Below, in pieces: positions 53,144 to 62,849 of a DNA stretch of 64,000 bases (within the stretch, counting starts at the first letter, position 1; each line of letters begins with the position of its first letter). The stretch comes from an uncultured Rhizobiaceae bacterium (GTDB lineage: Bacteria > Pseudomonadota > Alphaproteobacteria > Rhizobiales > Rhizobiaceae), in assembly GCA_951813045.1 (NCBI GenBank), contig CATOTF010000002.1, positions 2,728,001 to 2,792,000 of the forward strand, in the 5' to 3' direction. Under the pieces are notes generated by a model, which was not told the origin of the DNA, did not search any database, and saw only the letters and a list, made by a program, of their open reading frames with translations. A program made the translations under genes and the position numbers.

Positions 53144-54394
53144 TCAGGTAAATGCCTGAATACCGGTCTGTGCGCGACCCAGAATCAAGGCATGGATATC
53201 ATGCGTGCCTTCATAGGTGTTGACGGCTTCAAGGTTCATGACGTGGCGGATAACACCATATTCATCAGACACCCCGTTACCACCGTGCATGTCACGGGAC
53301 ACACGGGCGATATCGAGCGCCTTGCCGCAATTGTTCCGTTTCATCAGCGAGATCAGTTCAGCCGGTGAATTGTGCTCATCCATCATCCGCCCCAGCCGCA
53401 AAGAACCCTGGAGGCCAAGGGAAATCTCGGTTTGCATATCCGCCAGCTTTTTCTGGATTAACTGGTTGGCCGCAAGCGGTTTTCCAAACTGTTTGCGGTC
53501 CAGCGTATATTGCCGCGCCGCGTGCCAGCAGAATTCAGCCGCCCCCATGGCACCCCAGGAAATGCCGTAGCGGGCTTTGTTCAAACACCCGAACGGTCCC
53601 GCAAGACCGGAAACATGGGGCAGAAGGTTTTCTTCCGGCACGAATACATCATCCATCTGGATCATGCCGGTCACGGAAGCGCGCAGTGAGAACTTGCCCT
53701 CAATCTTGGGCGTTTCCAGCCCTTTCATGCCCCGTTCAAGAATAAAGCCTCTGATCTTTCCATCATGGGCATCAGACTTTGCCCAGACCACAAGAACATC
53801 CGCGACGGGCGAATTTGTAATCCAGTTTTTGGAACCTGACAGGGAATAACCGCCCTCAACTTTCTTGGCCCGTGTCAGCATCGCGCCGGCATCTGACCCG
53901 TGATCTGGTTCGGTGAGGCCAAAACAACCAATTGTCTTGCCGCTTGCAAGACCGGGCAGGTATTTGTTGCGCTGATCTTCCGACCCGTAGGCGAAGATCG
54001 GATGCATCACCAGTGAGGACTGGACAGACATGGCTGACCGATAACCGGAATCAACCCGCTCAACTTCGCGGGCCACAAGCCCGTAGGACACATAATTCAC
54101 CCCGGCCCCACCGTAGGCTTCGGGAATGGTTGCGCCCAACAGACCAAGGGCACCCATTTCTTCCATGATGGCCGGGTCAAATTTTTCATGTCGGTTGGCT
54201 TCGGTTACCCGTGTGGCAAGGCTTTCATCGGCGTATGAGCGGGCGGTATCGCGGATAAGGCGTTCATCGCCGCTCAATTGATCATCAAGCAAAAACGGGT
54301 CTTCCCACGTCAGGGCAACAGGCTTTGCCCGTGCAATTTCAGGGGTGTATGGATGATTTTCGTTTAAATCCCCGCCATCTGTTTTTGTAAGCAT
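53144..54394 (-). CDS. gcdH: Glutaryl-CoA dehydrogenase
   Basis: Oxidises and decarboxylates glutaryl-CoA to crotonyl-CoA in lysine and tryptophan breakdown; FAD enzyme, four-helix acyl-CoA dehydrogenase fold. From ATG 54394 (AAGGAG eight bases upstream) it has 416 residues. Signatures: [51 protein letters not shown], and the catalytic Glu in [18 protein letters not shown] longer frame to 54472 lacks a ribosome site. Confidence 0.94.
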   Translation of the reverse strand: MLTKTDGGDLNENHPYTPEIARAKPVALTWEDPFLLDDQLSGDERLIRDTARSYADESLATRVTEANRHEKFDPAIMEEMGALGLLGATIPEAYGGAGVNYVSYGLVAREVERVDSGYRSAMSVQSSLVMHPIFAYGSEDQRNKYLPGLASGKTIGCFGLTEPDHGSDAGAMLTRAKKVEGGYSLSGSKNWITNSPVADVLVVWAKSDAHDGKIRGFILERGMKGLETPKIEGKFSLRASVTGMIQMDDVFVPEENLLPHVSGLAGPFGCLNKARYGISWGAMGAAEFCWHAARQYTLDRKQFGKPLAANQLIQKKLADMQTEISLGLQGSLRLGRMMDEHNSPAELISLMKRNNCGKALDIARVSRDMHGGNGVSDEYGVIRHVMNLEAVNTYEGTHDIHALILGRAQTGIQAFT

Positions 54395-54485
54395 TTTTCG
54401 TTCTCCTTGCCCGTCTTTTTGTGGTTCTACCACCGCTTTGGCAACTTGTGAAACTGTGTTCGAATAATTCAACCATCAAATTAAT

Positions 54486-54588
54486 GCGTGTCGCACTTAT
54501 TCGTCCTCGCAAATGAGCGAAGAAGACCCGCACAAAATTAGGGCTCAGGTGCATTACAATGAACCAAATGAAGCGAAATGCACTTTAG
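54486..54588. repeat. Dispersed repeat, copy B
   Basis: Aligns with copy A at 20312-20414. CGTCCTC, ATGA-R-CGA and ACAAAATTAG are kept. The terminal stem is kept in a different sequence: GTGCATT (left) and AATGCAC (right) here, against GCGCGTT and AACGCGC in copy A. It sits between gcdH and the divergent dioxygenase-like gene. Confidence 0.7.
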
Positions 54589-54638
54589 TGTTCGAATTCG
54601 ACATTAAACGCTTGTGATCGGGATAAAACTTTTTAATA

Positions 54639-54654
54639 TTGCAACCGGTTGCAA
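54639..54654. promoter_or_regulatory. LacI/GalR-type operator palindrome
   Basis: TTGCAACCGGTTGCAA is a perfect 16-bp palindrome that fits the LacI-family core TGnAAnCGnTTnCA. It lies 17 bases before the ATG at 54671. The sequence differs from the palindromes beside the lacI-type gene at 61708, so a different regulator may bind. Confidence 0.65.
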
Positions 54655-54670
54655 AATGGAACGCCCCCTC

Positions 54671-55795
54671 ATGGCAAATATCGATCAACTCAAAAAGCTC
54701 ACCAGCCAACAGTTACAAAGGAGCGATGTTCCATTGGCTTTCGCGGTCGACAAAAATGTCGCTCAATATGACTGCGCTTCCTTAACCACAGCGCTGGAGC
54801 AAGGGGACGCGCGTGATGCGCTAAAGGCCGAACTTGCATCTATTCTGTTGTCGGGCGGCGGCGCATTTGTGCTCAAAGGCGCATTTTCCGACACATCAGT
54901 CGTTGATGAGGCAACCGGTGTTTTTAAATCCATCATCGCCGAAGAAAAGCTTGTTGCAAACGGTGGTGCAGACCATTTTGCCGCGTCGGGGGCGAATGAC
55001 CGTATTTGGAACAGCCTGGAGAAACTGGCCATGGCCGACGCTAACGCCTTCGTGCGCTACCACGCCAACCCGTGGATTGCGCTGGCGAGTGACGCCTGGC
55101 TTGGCCCGGCCTATCAAGTCACCGCACAGGTAAACCTCGTACGCCCCGGCGGCAAGGCACAGGAAGCCCATTGCGATTACCATCTTGGTTTTATGAGGCA
55201 GGATCAGTTGGAGACTTATCCGCCCCACGTTCACGCCATGTCCCACCAACTCACCTTGCAAGGGGCGGTTGCCCATTGTGATATGCCGATTGAATCGGGC
55301 ACCACCAAACTGCTCCCCTTTTCGCAGAACTGGTCGCAAAATTACACAATGTTCCGTGACCCGGATGTGCGGGCATGGTTTGACGAAAACCACGTGCAAT
55401 TGCCGTTGGAAAAAGGCGACCTTCTATTCTTCTCCCCCGGCCTGTTGCACGGGGCGGGAGACAACACCACGTCGGACGTAGAGCGTATGGCAAACCTGCT
55501 TCAGGTATCTTCTGCGTTTGGTATCGCGCTTGAAACCATTGGCCGAACGAATATAAGCAAGCAGATATTCCAGTCCCTCAAGTCGCTGCCTCTATCGGAC
55601 ATAGAGCGCCGTTCGGCAATCGCAAGCGCGGGCCACGGCTACCCCTTCCCAACCAACCTTGACACCGACCCACCCGTCGGCGGCCTCGCCCCACCAAGCC
55701 AGCAAGACCTGCTAACCCAGGCCGTCGCCGAAGACTGGTCGCAGGAAAAATTCGACGCCGAACTGGATGCACGGGAAGCGAAAAGGCCAAGTTAA
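54671..55795 (+). CDS. Phytanoyl-CoA dioxygenase-like Fe(II)/2-oxoglutarate oxygenase
   Basis: 374 residues from ATG 54671 (MANIDQLKKLT); ATG 54656 and GTG 54614 are upstream in frame. The iron-binding triad is seen as HCDYHLGF (His-x-Asp) and, about 100 residues later, the His in SPGLLHGAGDN. An Arg that could bind 2-oxoglutarate follows in VERMANLLQ. The substrate is unknown. The LacI-type palindrome at its start suggests sugar- or polyol-linked control. Confidence 0.82.
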   Translation: MANIDQLKKLTSQQLQRSDVPLAFAVDKNVAQYDCASLTTALEQGDARDALKAELASILLSGGGAFVLKGAFSDTSVVDEATGVFKSIIAEEKLVANGGADHFAASGANDRIWNSLEKLAMADANAFVRYHANPWIALASDAWLGPAYQVTAQVNLVRPGGKAQEAHCDYHLGFMRQDQLETYPPHVHAMSHQLTLQGAVAHCDMPIESGTTKLLPFSQNWSQNYTMFRDPDVRAWFDENHVQLPLEKGDLLFFSPGLLHGAGDNTTSDVERMANLLQVSSAFGIALETIGRTNISKQIFQSLKSLPLSDIERRSAIASAGHGYPFPTNLDTDPPVGGLAPPSQQDLLTQAVAEDWSQEKFDAELDAREAKRPS

Positions 55796-55830
55796 ATAAT
55801 ACTTAATTTCAATGAATACCTTTAGCTGGA

Positions 55831-55962
55831 ATGACGGCTTCGAGCCCATACCTCGTCATTGATATGCTGTCGCAAACGGAACCGCACGACTTCCAAGGTG
55901 TCGTCAAAGATGAACTGAAACAGTCCTTGACCAACGTTCGCCACTACCAACAACGCGAATAA
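55831..55962 (+). CDS. Possible 43-residue small protein
   Basis: ATG at 55831 opens an ORF starting MTASSPYLVIDMLSQTEPHD and ending in RHYQQRE, with a protein-like mix of residues. The TAA is two bases before the end of the convergent glycoside hydrolase gene. There is only GGA directly upstream, so the ribosome site is poor. It may be a remnant of a longer gene. No family recognised. Confidence 0.3.
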   Translation: MTASSPYLVIDMLSQTEPHDFQGVVKDELKQSLTNVRHYQQRE

Positions 55963-55964
55963 TG

Positions 55965-57299
55965 TTACTTTACGATGGGAATCTCATTCGGATTGGTCAA
56001 TCCAGATGCCGCTTTCAAATCCTCTAAGGTTGTTGCAGACAATGAAAGAAATTCGATCACCATCGCGGCAGTCCAGGTGAATTCCAGACCGCCACAGGGT
56101 TCACCTGTTATCGGGTCATAGTATTCGGCAAACCCGCTGTCTTCAATAAGTGATATACTGCTGTTGACGATACTTTCCGCGACATCCGTCTGATTTTGAC
56201 GGGCAAGTCCATCCGCAATCATATAATTCACGATCAACCAGACCGGCCCGCGCCAATATCGCGCGCCATCGAATCTCGGGTCAGCGGGGTCGTGGCTGGG
56301 GACGGCGTAACGGGATGTTTGCGCCAGTTTTCGGATCCTGCTTGCCAACCCTTGCATCCGTTCTTCTGGAATTGGCGCAAATGCAGCCAGTAGACCAGCC
56401 ACCGAAGCGCTTTTTATCTGCTCGCCCGCCACGCGGTCGTAACAGACATATTGACCCAGATCGTCATTCCATAGCGCTTCCAGAGCCGACGCGCCGGCTG
56501 CAACCCGCTGTCTGGATTGTTGTGCAATCTTTATCTCCCCCAGTTCTTCAGCAAGAGCCGCGATATCAGAACACGACCGCAGGAGTATTGCGTTAAAGCC
56601 CGGGTCAACGACCCTGAAAGGTGAATGATCGTGCAGAACAGTATTGTCCCAATTCAGATTTCGAAACGCCTGAACCAACCAGATATATCGCTCATATTGG
56701 TCCTGCGTTGGTCGATGGTCCGGATTGGCGTGTTGAGTGTCGCGGCGGATGAAAGGCACTACACCATCGGTTGGTACCTTGGAGAACGCATCGTCCCAAT
56801 CAATGGAATTGTCCCGCCCTGTCTCCCATGGGTGAATAACGGCAACGACGCCGGTTTTCTGCGGGTCCCGGCAGCGGTAAAACCATTCGTGCCACGCATG
56901 AATTTTTGGCAAAAGGGCGCGCACTTTACGGTCGGCAAGGTCGCGGTCGCGCGCCCGTTCAAATAATCTGCGCACGGTAAAACCGGCCACCGGGGGTTGT
57001 GTGATGCCGGATGTGGGAACCGGCCGCTTGGTGTTCCAAACATCGGGGCCTGGGAAATAGCCCTCATCTTCCTTGTGGAAAACGATGTGCGGCACCATCC
57101 CGTCTTCCCACTGGTGTTCAAACAGCGTCTCAATTTCGGTCCAGGCGCGCGCTTCATCAAAATGGGCCTGCCCAAGCGCGGTGAGACAACTGTCCCAATT
57201 CCACTGGAATGGATACAGACCATGGGTGGGTACCGTATAGGTGCCCAGGTCATTGGCCTTCAAAATATCACGGGCCCGGGAGAGCAATGGGTTTGGCAT
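55965..57299 (-). CDS. GH63-like glycoside hydrolase (mannosylglycerate hydrolase-like)
   Basis: 444 residues from ATG 57299 with GGAGG five bases upstream. An (alpha/alpha)6-barrel enzyme of the GH63/MGH type: YPFQWNWDSCLTALG near the N-terminus, HPWETGRDNSIDWDDAF, and ARYWRGPVWLIVNYMIADGL with EFTWTAAMVIEFL near the end. No signal peptide, so it acts in the cytoplasm on sugar brought in by the ABC transporter encoded upstream. The compatible solutes mannosylglycerate or glucosylglycerate are plausible substrates, inferred from the family. Confidence 0.87.
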   Translation of the reverse strand: MPNPLLSRARDILKANDLGTYTVPTHGLYPFQWNWDSCLTALGQAHFDEARAWTEIETLFEHQWEDGMVPHIVFHKEDEGYFPGPDVWNTKRPVPTSGITQPPVAGFTVRRLFERARDRDLADRKVRALLPKIHAWHEWFYRCRDPQKTGVVAVIHPWETGRDNSIDWDDAFSKVPTDGVVPFIRRDTQHANPDHRPTQDQYERYIWLVQAFRNLNWDNTVLHDHSPFRVVDPGFNAILLRSCSDIAALAEELGEIKIAQQSRQRVAAGASALEALWNDDLGQYVCYDRVAGEQIKSASVAGLLAAFAPIPEERMQGLASRIRKLAQTSRYAVPSHDPADPRFDGARYWRGPVWLIVNYMIADGLARQNQTDVAESIVNSSISLIEDSGFAEYYDPITGEPCGGLEFTWTAAMVIEFLSLSATTLEDLKAASGLTNPNEIPIVK

Positions 57300-57312
57300 A
57301 GTGTCCTCCAAA

Positions 57313-58407
57313 TCACACAACCGCTTTGGTGCTTTGCCGGTTGAACCAACGGATACGGTCCGGTTGCGGGGCAAGGGTAATCGTCTCGCCTGGATTTATT
57401 TTTAGATCGCTGTCGAGCACCGCGCGAAACAATGCCCCCGCAATGTCGCAGGTCACCAGCAAATGCGGCCCCAAAGGTTCGATGACCTTTACGGTTACGG
57501 TCAACCCTATTTTGGCAGGCGCAATATCTTCGGGGCGGATCGCGAATTCCAGCGATTTAATATCCGTATTTGGCCCGTCGAACATCTGTCCGGCGACCTT
57601 CCATTTACCGTTACCCTGGGCGGCGGCGGGAATGAAGTTCATCGGCGGATTGCCAATGAAACTTGCAACAAAGCGTTCAGCGGGATTGCGGTAAACTTCA
57701 ACCGGGGTCGTCGCCTGAACAATCCGGCCCTCGTGCATAACACTAATCCGGTCCGCCATACTCATCGCTTCGACCTGATCGTGGGTAACATAAATGGTGG
57801 TGGTTTTGCTCTGCGCCAAAACACCCTTGAGCTCCGCCCGCATTTCCATGCGCAGCAATGCATCAAGGTTAGAAAGCGGTTCATCCATCAAGATCACATC
57901 AGGTTCCATCGCCAGGGCGCGAGCAACCGCAACACGCTGACGCTGACCACCCGACAGTTCACCTGAATAACGTTTCAATAATTGTTCGATATGCATCAGC
58001 TCGGCGGTGCGTTCAACGCGCCGGGTCACGACCTCATTGGCAAGCTTTTGCATCCGCAGGCCAAAACCAATGTTTTCAAACACGGTCAGATGCGGAAATA
58101 CGGCGTAGTTCTGAAACACCATAGCGATGCCGCGATCCTTGGGGGAAAGGTGGTCAATGCGGCGACCACCAATCCATACTTCACCTTCATCTGCGGTCTC
58201 CAGCCCCGCTATTATGCGCAGAAGAGTGGATTTCCCGCACCCTGAGGCACCCAACAAAACCATGAATTCCTGATCATCTATGGTCAGGTTGATGTTGTTC
58301 AACGCCTGATAATCTCCAAAATGCTTGGCGATGTTTTTGATCTGAATCTCGGCTATGACATTGGCTCCTTTGATTGCACCGCGACCTAACGGTTGGCGAT
58401 GCCCCAC
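57313..58407 (-). CDS. Sugar ABC transporter ATP-binding protein (UgpC/MsmK type)
   Basis: Up to 364 residues. Walker A GASGCGKST, signature LSGGQRQRVAVARAL, Walker B VILMDEPLSNLD and a C-terminal TOBE/MalK-like regulatory domain. The start is odd. The best ribosome site (AGGAG) leads to ATA at 58356, giving the usual opening (M)AEIQIKNIAKHF, whereas the only in-frame standard start is a GTG at 58407, inside the previous gene. It forms a transporter with the two permeases. Confidence 0.93.
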   Translation of the reverse strand: MGHRQPLGRGAIKGANVIAEIQIKNIAKHFGDYQALNNINLTIDDQEFMVLLGASGCGKSTLLRIIAGLETADEGEVWIGGRRIDHLSPKDRGIAMVFQNYAVFPHLTVFENIGFGLRMQKLANEVVTRRVERTAELMHIEQLLKRYSGELSGGQRQRVAVARALAMEPDVILMDEPLSNLDALLRMEMRAELKGVLAQSKTTTIYVTHDQVEAMSMADRISVMHEGRIVQATTPVEVYRNPAERFVASFIGNPPMNFIPAAAQGNGKWKVAGQMFDGPNTDIKSLEFAIRPEDIAPAKIGLTVTVKVIEPLGPHLLVTCDIAGALFRAVLDSDLKINPGETITLAPQPDRIRWFNRQSTKAVV

Positions 58408-59222
58408 ATCGCAAATAGATATTTGCGAACGGCGAAAATGAAGATGAGGGCTGGAACGACCAGAATGAAACCCCCGGCGAACTTCAAGTGTAGCGGTGAG
58501 GTGTCGAGGTTTTGTAATAGGAAGGCGGTCAACGTGCGGTTTTCAATGGTCAATACGGCGGCTGCGAAAACCTCATTCCATGAAATCACGAAAGCAAAGA
58601 TTGCCGACGCGGTAATGCCGGGAAGAACGAGGGGCAGGATCACCTTTTGAAACGCCGTTAGCCGGTTGCAGCCCAGGGTCCACGCGGCTTCTTCAAGTTC
58701 AATCGGGATGCCGGAGAACAGTGAAAAGGTGATGAGCACCGCAAAGGGGATTGCCAGTGTCGTGTGAACCAAGGCCAGCCCGAAAATAGAGTCATCAAGT
58801 CCCGTGCGAATGAACATAACTGCCAATGGCAGTGCCAGTAACGGTAAAGGGAAAGCTCTCGTTAACAGGATCAGGAATCGAAATAACCCTTTGCCGGGGA
58901 AATCAAACCTCGACAGGGCATAGCCTGCCGGTGCGCCAATGGTGATTGACATTATCATCGTCAGGCCCGCCACAAGAATTGAATTCTTGAGCGCTGACAA
59001 CATGCCGGCAAAATTTGCAAAGAAAGTCAGACTGCCGAGGTCAAAATCCGGAACGAATGACTTTGGAAAACTGTTCACCGCTTCGGGTGATGAAAGCGTG
59101 TTGATGAGCAGAAAATACAACGGAACGATCACCCAGGCGCAGAGCAGGATAACCGAAGCAATATAAACGTAGCGGCCCGATTTGCGCGTATCTGCGGACA
59201 CCTCCGGGGAGGCAATGGTCAT
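58386..59222 (-). CDS. Carbohydrate ABC transporter permease (MalG type)
   Basis: 278 residues, six membrane segments. The EAA loop for contact with the ATPase is visible in ELEEAAWTLGCNRLTAFQKVILPLVLPG. The ATG overlaps the stop of the partner permease by four bases, so the two are translated together. Confidence 0.94.
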   Translation of the reverse strand: MTIASPEVSADTRKSGRYVYIASVILLCAWVIVPLYFLLINTLSSPEAVNSFPKSFVPDFDLGSLTFFANFAGMLSALKNSILVAGLTMIMSITIGAPAGYALSRFDFPGKGLFRFLILLTRAFPLPLLALPLAVMFIRTGLDDSIFGLALVHTTLAIPFAVLITFSLFSGIPIELEEAAWTLGCNRLTAFQKVILPLVLPGITASAIFAFVISWNEVFAAAVLTIENRTLTAFLLQNLDTSPLHLKFAGGFILVVPALIFIFAVRKYLFAMWGIANR

Positions 59223-60064
59223 ATCGTTGCTCCTTTGGGGACGCGCAACAGGCGCATGATGAGAAGTGTGAAGGCTATGGATATGCCGAGAATGATCAAT
59301 GCAATCGCGGCAGCACCACCACCATTGAGAAGTTCAAACTGGTATTTATAGGTCTCACCCATAAGAACCGGGAAGAGGGTTCCGCCAAGGGCCTGAACAA
59401 CTGCAAATATTTCAAATGCGAGGATCACCCGAAGCACGAGTGCTGTAGATAGGGACGGGCGAAGCAAGGGCAGCGTAATGCGCAGGAACCGTTTCCACGG
59501 AGACGCGCCAAATACTTCCGCCGCTTCGTAATATTCCTTGGGGATAAGCCCGATACCCGCCACGAGGATGACCAGCATTATCGCGGTCGCACGCCAAATT
59601 TCGGCCAGCGCAATGGCCAGAAATATAAGGCCCGGGTTTTGATAATTCATCAGATTGGCGGGCCGGTCTATAACACCCAGACCGCTCATCATCGAGTTTA
59701 AAAACCCCGATTGCTCAAAGATCGCCAGCCAGATGATACCGGCGGCAAGGTCTGAAATGCCAAGCGGAATGGTCCATATATAAAGGACAAGATCGCGACC
59801 CTTGCCCATTCCATTGACCATCGTCGCCATCAATAGGGCGAGAGCTAATTGCACGGGAACCACGGCTGCAGCTAGGTAGAGTGTGTTCTTCAAGGAGATC
59901 GGGAACTTCCAGTGGCCCGTGACATCGTGGAAGTTTTCCAATGTAAAGCCAGCGCCCGTCGTAAAAGCCTGCTGTGCCACAAGGACAAATGGATAGAGAA
60001 AGAACAGGCACAAAAACAACGTGACCGGGAAAATGAGAATGTAGGGAAGGTACCGTGCGCTCAT
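59219..60064 (-). CDS. Carbohydrate ABC transporter permease (MalF type)
   Basis: 281 residues, six membrane segments, EAA loop EYYEAAEVFGASPWKRFLRITLPLLRP. GGAG lies eight bases before the ATG. It follows the binding-protein gene after a 90-base gap holding a strong stem-loop, the usual arrangement for making more binding protein than permease. Confidence 0.94.
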   Translation of the reverse strand: MSARYLPYILIFPVTLFLCLFFLYPFVLVAQQAFTTGAGFTLENFHDVTGHWKFPISLKNTLYLAAAVVPVQLALALLMATMVNGMGKGRDLVLYIWTIPLGISDLAAGIIWLAIFEQSGFLNSMMSGLGVIDRPANLMNYQNPGLIFLAIALAEIWRATAIMLVILVAGIGLIPKEYYEAAEVFGASPWKRFLRITLPLLRPSLSTALVLRVILAFEIFAVVQALGGTLFPVLMGETYKYQFELLNGGGAAAIALIILGISIAFTLLIMRLLRVPKGATI

Positions 60065-60109
60065 GTGACCGCTCCGCCATGTCGTCGGGCTGAAATTGTT
60101 GAATAAAGT

Positions 60110-60132
60110 GTCCGGGCCCTTATGGCCCGGAC
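60110..60132 (-). terminator. Intercistronic stem-loop after the binding-protein gene
   Basis: GTCCGGGCC (60110-60118), 5-base loop, GGCCCGGAC (60124-60132): a perfect 9-bp GC-rich stem, followed on the minus strand by ACTTTATTC. It probably gives partial termination or 3' protection of the binding-protein message, as in malE-malF. Confidence 0.7.
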
Positions 60133-60153
60133 TGACGTTTCAAACCAGTGGTC

Positions 60154-61416
60154 TTATTCGACCGGGCAAGGACCGTTTGACGGTGCGTCCGGTGCCCAGC
60201 ATGGGGCGCCGCTTTCATTCATGATGGCCTGAAGGCGTATTTTATGCTCGTCCAGTACCGTGCGAATGTCCTGACCGGCAAGAACGATCCGTTCAAATGT
60301 CTCGGTATAGAGCTGGCTGAATTCGCCACCCTTAGCACCAAGACCGGCTGGTAAAAGCCCAGGGTTAGCGTCAGCAGAACCGGACATTTTGGCAACTGCA
60401 TTGCCCGCAGCCTGCACAGCTGGCGGCAGATCGCTTGGAAGCTCCACATCAACAACCGGGAAGAAGTTGGTTGCACGAAGGGTTGCAATCTGCGTTTCGG
60501 GTTTCAACATGTGCTGGACCAAAGCTTTCGCCGCATCCATATCTGGCGCTGTGCGCGGGATCGCGACCCCGGCCAGTACGGGCATGAAACCACGACCGGT
60601 TGGACCAGCGGGCGCAGGAAATGCGATAAAGTCATCAGGCCGGTCGTTAAAGGCCTGTGCAACACGGCTTGTGTGGTCAAACACGACCCAGGCGTCGCCG
60701 TTCAGCAACTGCTCCTGAAGAAAGCTGAAGTTCGTTGAAGCAGGGTTTGTAACGGCCCAAAGCTCACGCATTTTTTCCCAGGCTGTCACCGCATCGTCCG
60801 AGGCAAATGTGCGCACAACACCATTGGTGTAGGATGGGTATAGATAGCCCTGAAAGAAACGGTGTTTCAGACCCTTGGGTCCCGCCGGGAAACCGAATTT
60901 CGCTTCGCCTGTGGCTTCCATCATGTTTTTGCCCCATGCGATCAGTTGATCATAGGTCAGGGCGTCGATGTTCGCGCCCTTGGGCAGATGTGGGAGCGCC
61001 TTTTTGTTCGCCGCCATAATGTAGGATGCCTGCATCCACGGTATATATTGCATTTTACCGGTGCCGAGTTTGGCAAGGCTGTTGAATGTGCCGGATGCCG
61101 ACAGGCCAAGGCCGTCCAGATCAACAAGATCATCCGGGTCCATGGCGGAATAGTCACCGTGCAGGGCGCCGAGCACACCAATCGAACCAGAACCGGCTTG
61201 CAGTTCCGCTTTCAAACGCGTCAGCCATGGGCCACCGTCATTTGGCTGATAATCGACATTACCCGCACCTGACAAAACCTGTTCGCGCATCGCCTGTGCT
61301 TCTTCGACCGGCTTGGCCTGGGTCGACCAGAACAGAACTTCTGCCTGCGCCGTCACGGCCGATAATAGGACGGCTGCTCCTGAAATAGCGCCCATCAATT
61401 TAAGGTTTACTGACAT
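60154..61416 (-). CDS. Extracellular sugar-binding protein of the ABC transporter
   Basis: 420 residues from ATG 61416 (GGAGG five bases upstream). The signal peptide is MSVNLKLMGAISGAAVLLSA followed by VTAQA. The fold is family 1 solute-binding (MalE type): MREQVLSGAGNVDYQPNDGGPWLTRLKAELQAGSG, then PAGPTGRGFMPVLAGVAIPRTAP near the C-terminus. A longer frame reaching 61587 runs through the operator region and is not native. First gene of the transport operon. Confidence 0.93.
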   Translation of the reverse strand: MSVNLKLMGAISGAAVLLSAVTAQAEVLFWSTQAKPVEEAQAMREQVLSGAGNVDYQPNDGGPWLTRLKAELQAGSGSIGVLGALHGDYSAMDPDDLVDLDGLGLSASGTFNSLAKLGTGKMQYIPWMQASYIMAANKKALPHLPKGANIDALTYDQLIAWGKNMMEATGEAKFGFPAGPKGLKHRFFQGYLYPSYTNGVVRTFASDDAVTAWEKMRELWAVTNPASTNFSFLQEQLLNGDAWVVFDHTSRVAQAFNDRPDDFIAFPAPAGPTGRGFMPVLAGVAIPRTAPDMDAAKALVQHMLKPETQIATLRATNFFPVVDVELPSDLPPAVQAAGNAVAKMSGSADANPGLLPAGLGAKGGEFSQLYTETFERIVLAGQDIRTVLDEHKIRLQAIMNESGAPCWAPDAPSNGPCPVE

Positions 61417-61557
61417 TGGTTCCTCCACAATCTGATACTTGCCGGTTTTACCGGCCCATGAATTTAGGTTGGCGTCCGATTTGAAATCGGTGCGCCCTAC
61501 TGCCACGTACAAAGTTAACGCGCTCCAAGACGGTACCTTGATCGTGTCGGGTGTACT

Positions 61558-61577
61558 TTGGTATATCGTTATACCAA
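61558..61577. promoter_or_regulatory. LacI-type operator O1 in the divergent promoter region
   Basis: TTGGTATATCGTTATACCAA: 8-bp arms around TCGT. It lies about 140 bases before the binding-protein ATG and 130 before the regulator gene. Related to O2 (61678-61696) and to a half-site at 62850-62863. Confidence 0.7.
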
Positions 61578-61677
61578 GAGTCAACACCCGTTACCCACGT
61601 TTGTTCCGCTGTTTGTATAGGGTGATTAAGGTCAAGAGCGCCATAAGGGTTGAAATTTAAGGAAGGTTCTTGAATAC

Positions 61678-61696
61678 TGGTATAACGAAATACCCA
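61678..61696. promoter_or_regulatory. LacI-type operator O2 just upstream of the regulator gene
   Basis: TGGTATAACGAAATACCCA, an imperfect palindrome with the TGGTAT/ATACC arms of O1, ends 12 bases before the regulator ATG. The pair O1/O2, about 120 bases apart, suits autoregulation and looping. Confidence 0.6.
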
Positions 61697-61707
61697 AAAG
61701 AAACTGT

Positions 61708-62760
61708 ATGAACAGCAAACCAAAACTCGAAACCGTTGCGAAGGCGGCAGGTGTTTCCACCGCGACAGCCAGTCAGGTGATGCGCGGCGTCGGCCGGATT
61801 TCAGAGGCGACACGCAAGAAAGTTGTCGCTGCAGCAAAACGGCTGCACTACGTCCGTGACGGGCGCGCGGCATCGATGCGGTCCGGCGAAAATCGTGAAA
61901 TTGGCTTTGTTATTCATCAGATTGCAAACCCGTTTAATGCGGAAGTCATCAGCGGGGTAACGGACCAGCTGGAGTCTGACGGATATCTTGTATCAATCCT
62001 CGACAGCAGAGACGACCCTGAACGGCAGCGCAAAAACCTCGAAGCGTTTATTCAAAGTTCGCGGGGCGGTTTAATTTGGGTTCCGGCGCAAAATACCAGT
62101 GATGAGACATTTGACCTGTTGGCCGCTAACGGCATGCCAACTGTCACCTTTCTGCGCCGGTCGGGCAAAGGCCGGTTTGACCATGTTGGCATCCAAAATG
62201 CCGAGGCCTGCGGGATAGCCACCCGATATCTGGCATCCCTTGGCCACAGGCGCATTGCCTACCTGGGCGGCGAAGCAAATTATGGGGTCAGGACGGAACG
62301 GATTGCGGGCTACAAGGACGCATTGAAACAATTAGGCCTGAACGGCCCATTGGTATGTGAATCCCCTGACGATAAAATTTCCGGCATGCGGGCCATGGTC
62401 GAATTGCACAAAACATCACCGGACGTCACGGCGGTGGTTTGCAATGGTGATATGGTCGCAATTGGTGCCTGTTCGGCAATCAATCAAATGGACATGACGC
62501 CGGGCTGCGAAATCTCTGTGACCGGATTTGACGACATTCAGGATGCCGCTATCGCCTCGCCGCCCCTGTCAACCATGGCCGTCTCTCCCTATCAGCTTGG
62601 CCGAAAACTGGCGCGCGTTGTCCTGGATCGAATTCAGGAGCCACAAATGCCAACTGCCGTCTCTCTGGTTCCAGCAGAATTGGTCGTGCGGGATACAACA
62701 GGTGCGCCGCAAATTCATGAATGGATCGGGGATAGTGATAGCGGCATTTGTAATATCTGA
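61708..62760 (+). CDS. LacI-family transcriptional regulator
   Basis: 350 residues. N-terminal helix-turn-helix and hinge (TVAKAAGVSTATASQVMRGVGRISEATRKKVVAAAKRLHY), then a type 1 periplasmic-binding-like effector domain (about 65-340; GFVIHQIANPFNAEVISGV, RIAYLGGEANYGVRTERIAGYKDAL, CEISVTGFDDIQDA). It is divergent from the sugar transport operon and is probably its repressor, released by the transported sugar or a derivative. Operator-like palindromes lie between the two. Confidence 0.95.
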   Translation: MNSKPKLETVAKAAGVSTATASQVMRGVGRISEATRKKVVAAAKRLHYVRDGRAASMRSGENREIGFVIHQIANPFNAEVISGVTDQLESDGYLVSILDSRDDPERQRKNLEAFIQSSRGGLIWVPAQNTSDETFDLLAANGMPTVTFLRRSGKGRFDHVGIQNAEACGIATRYLASLGHRRIAYLGGEANYGVRTERIAGYKDALKQLGLNGPLVCESPDDKISGMRAMVELHKTSPDVTAVVCNGDMVAIGACSAINQMDMTPGCEISVTGFDDIQDAAIASPPLSTMAVSPYQLGRKLARVVLDRIQEPQMPTAVSLVPAELVVRDTTGAPQIHEWIGDSDSGICNI

Positions 62761-62849
62761 CCCACGAATGTGCTTTGAGGTGAGTTCTTTTATGGTCACA
62801 ATTGGCACATTTTACCGATCCTTGCGCTGTCGCATACTGAACACAGGGT

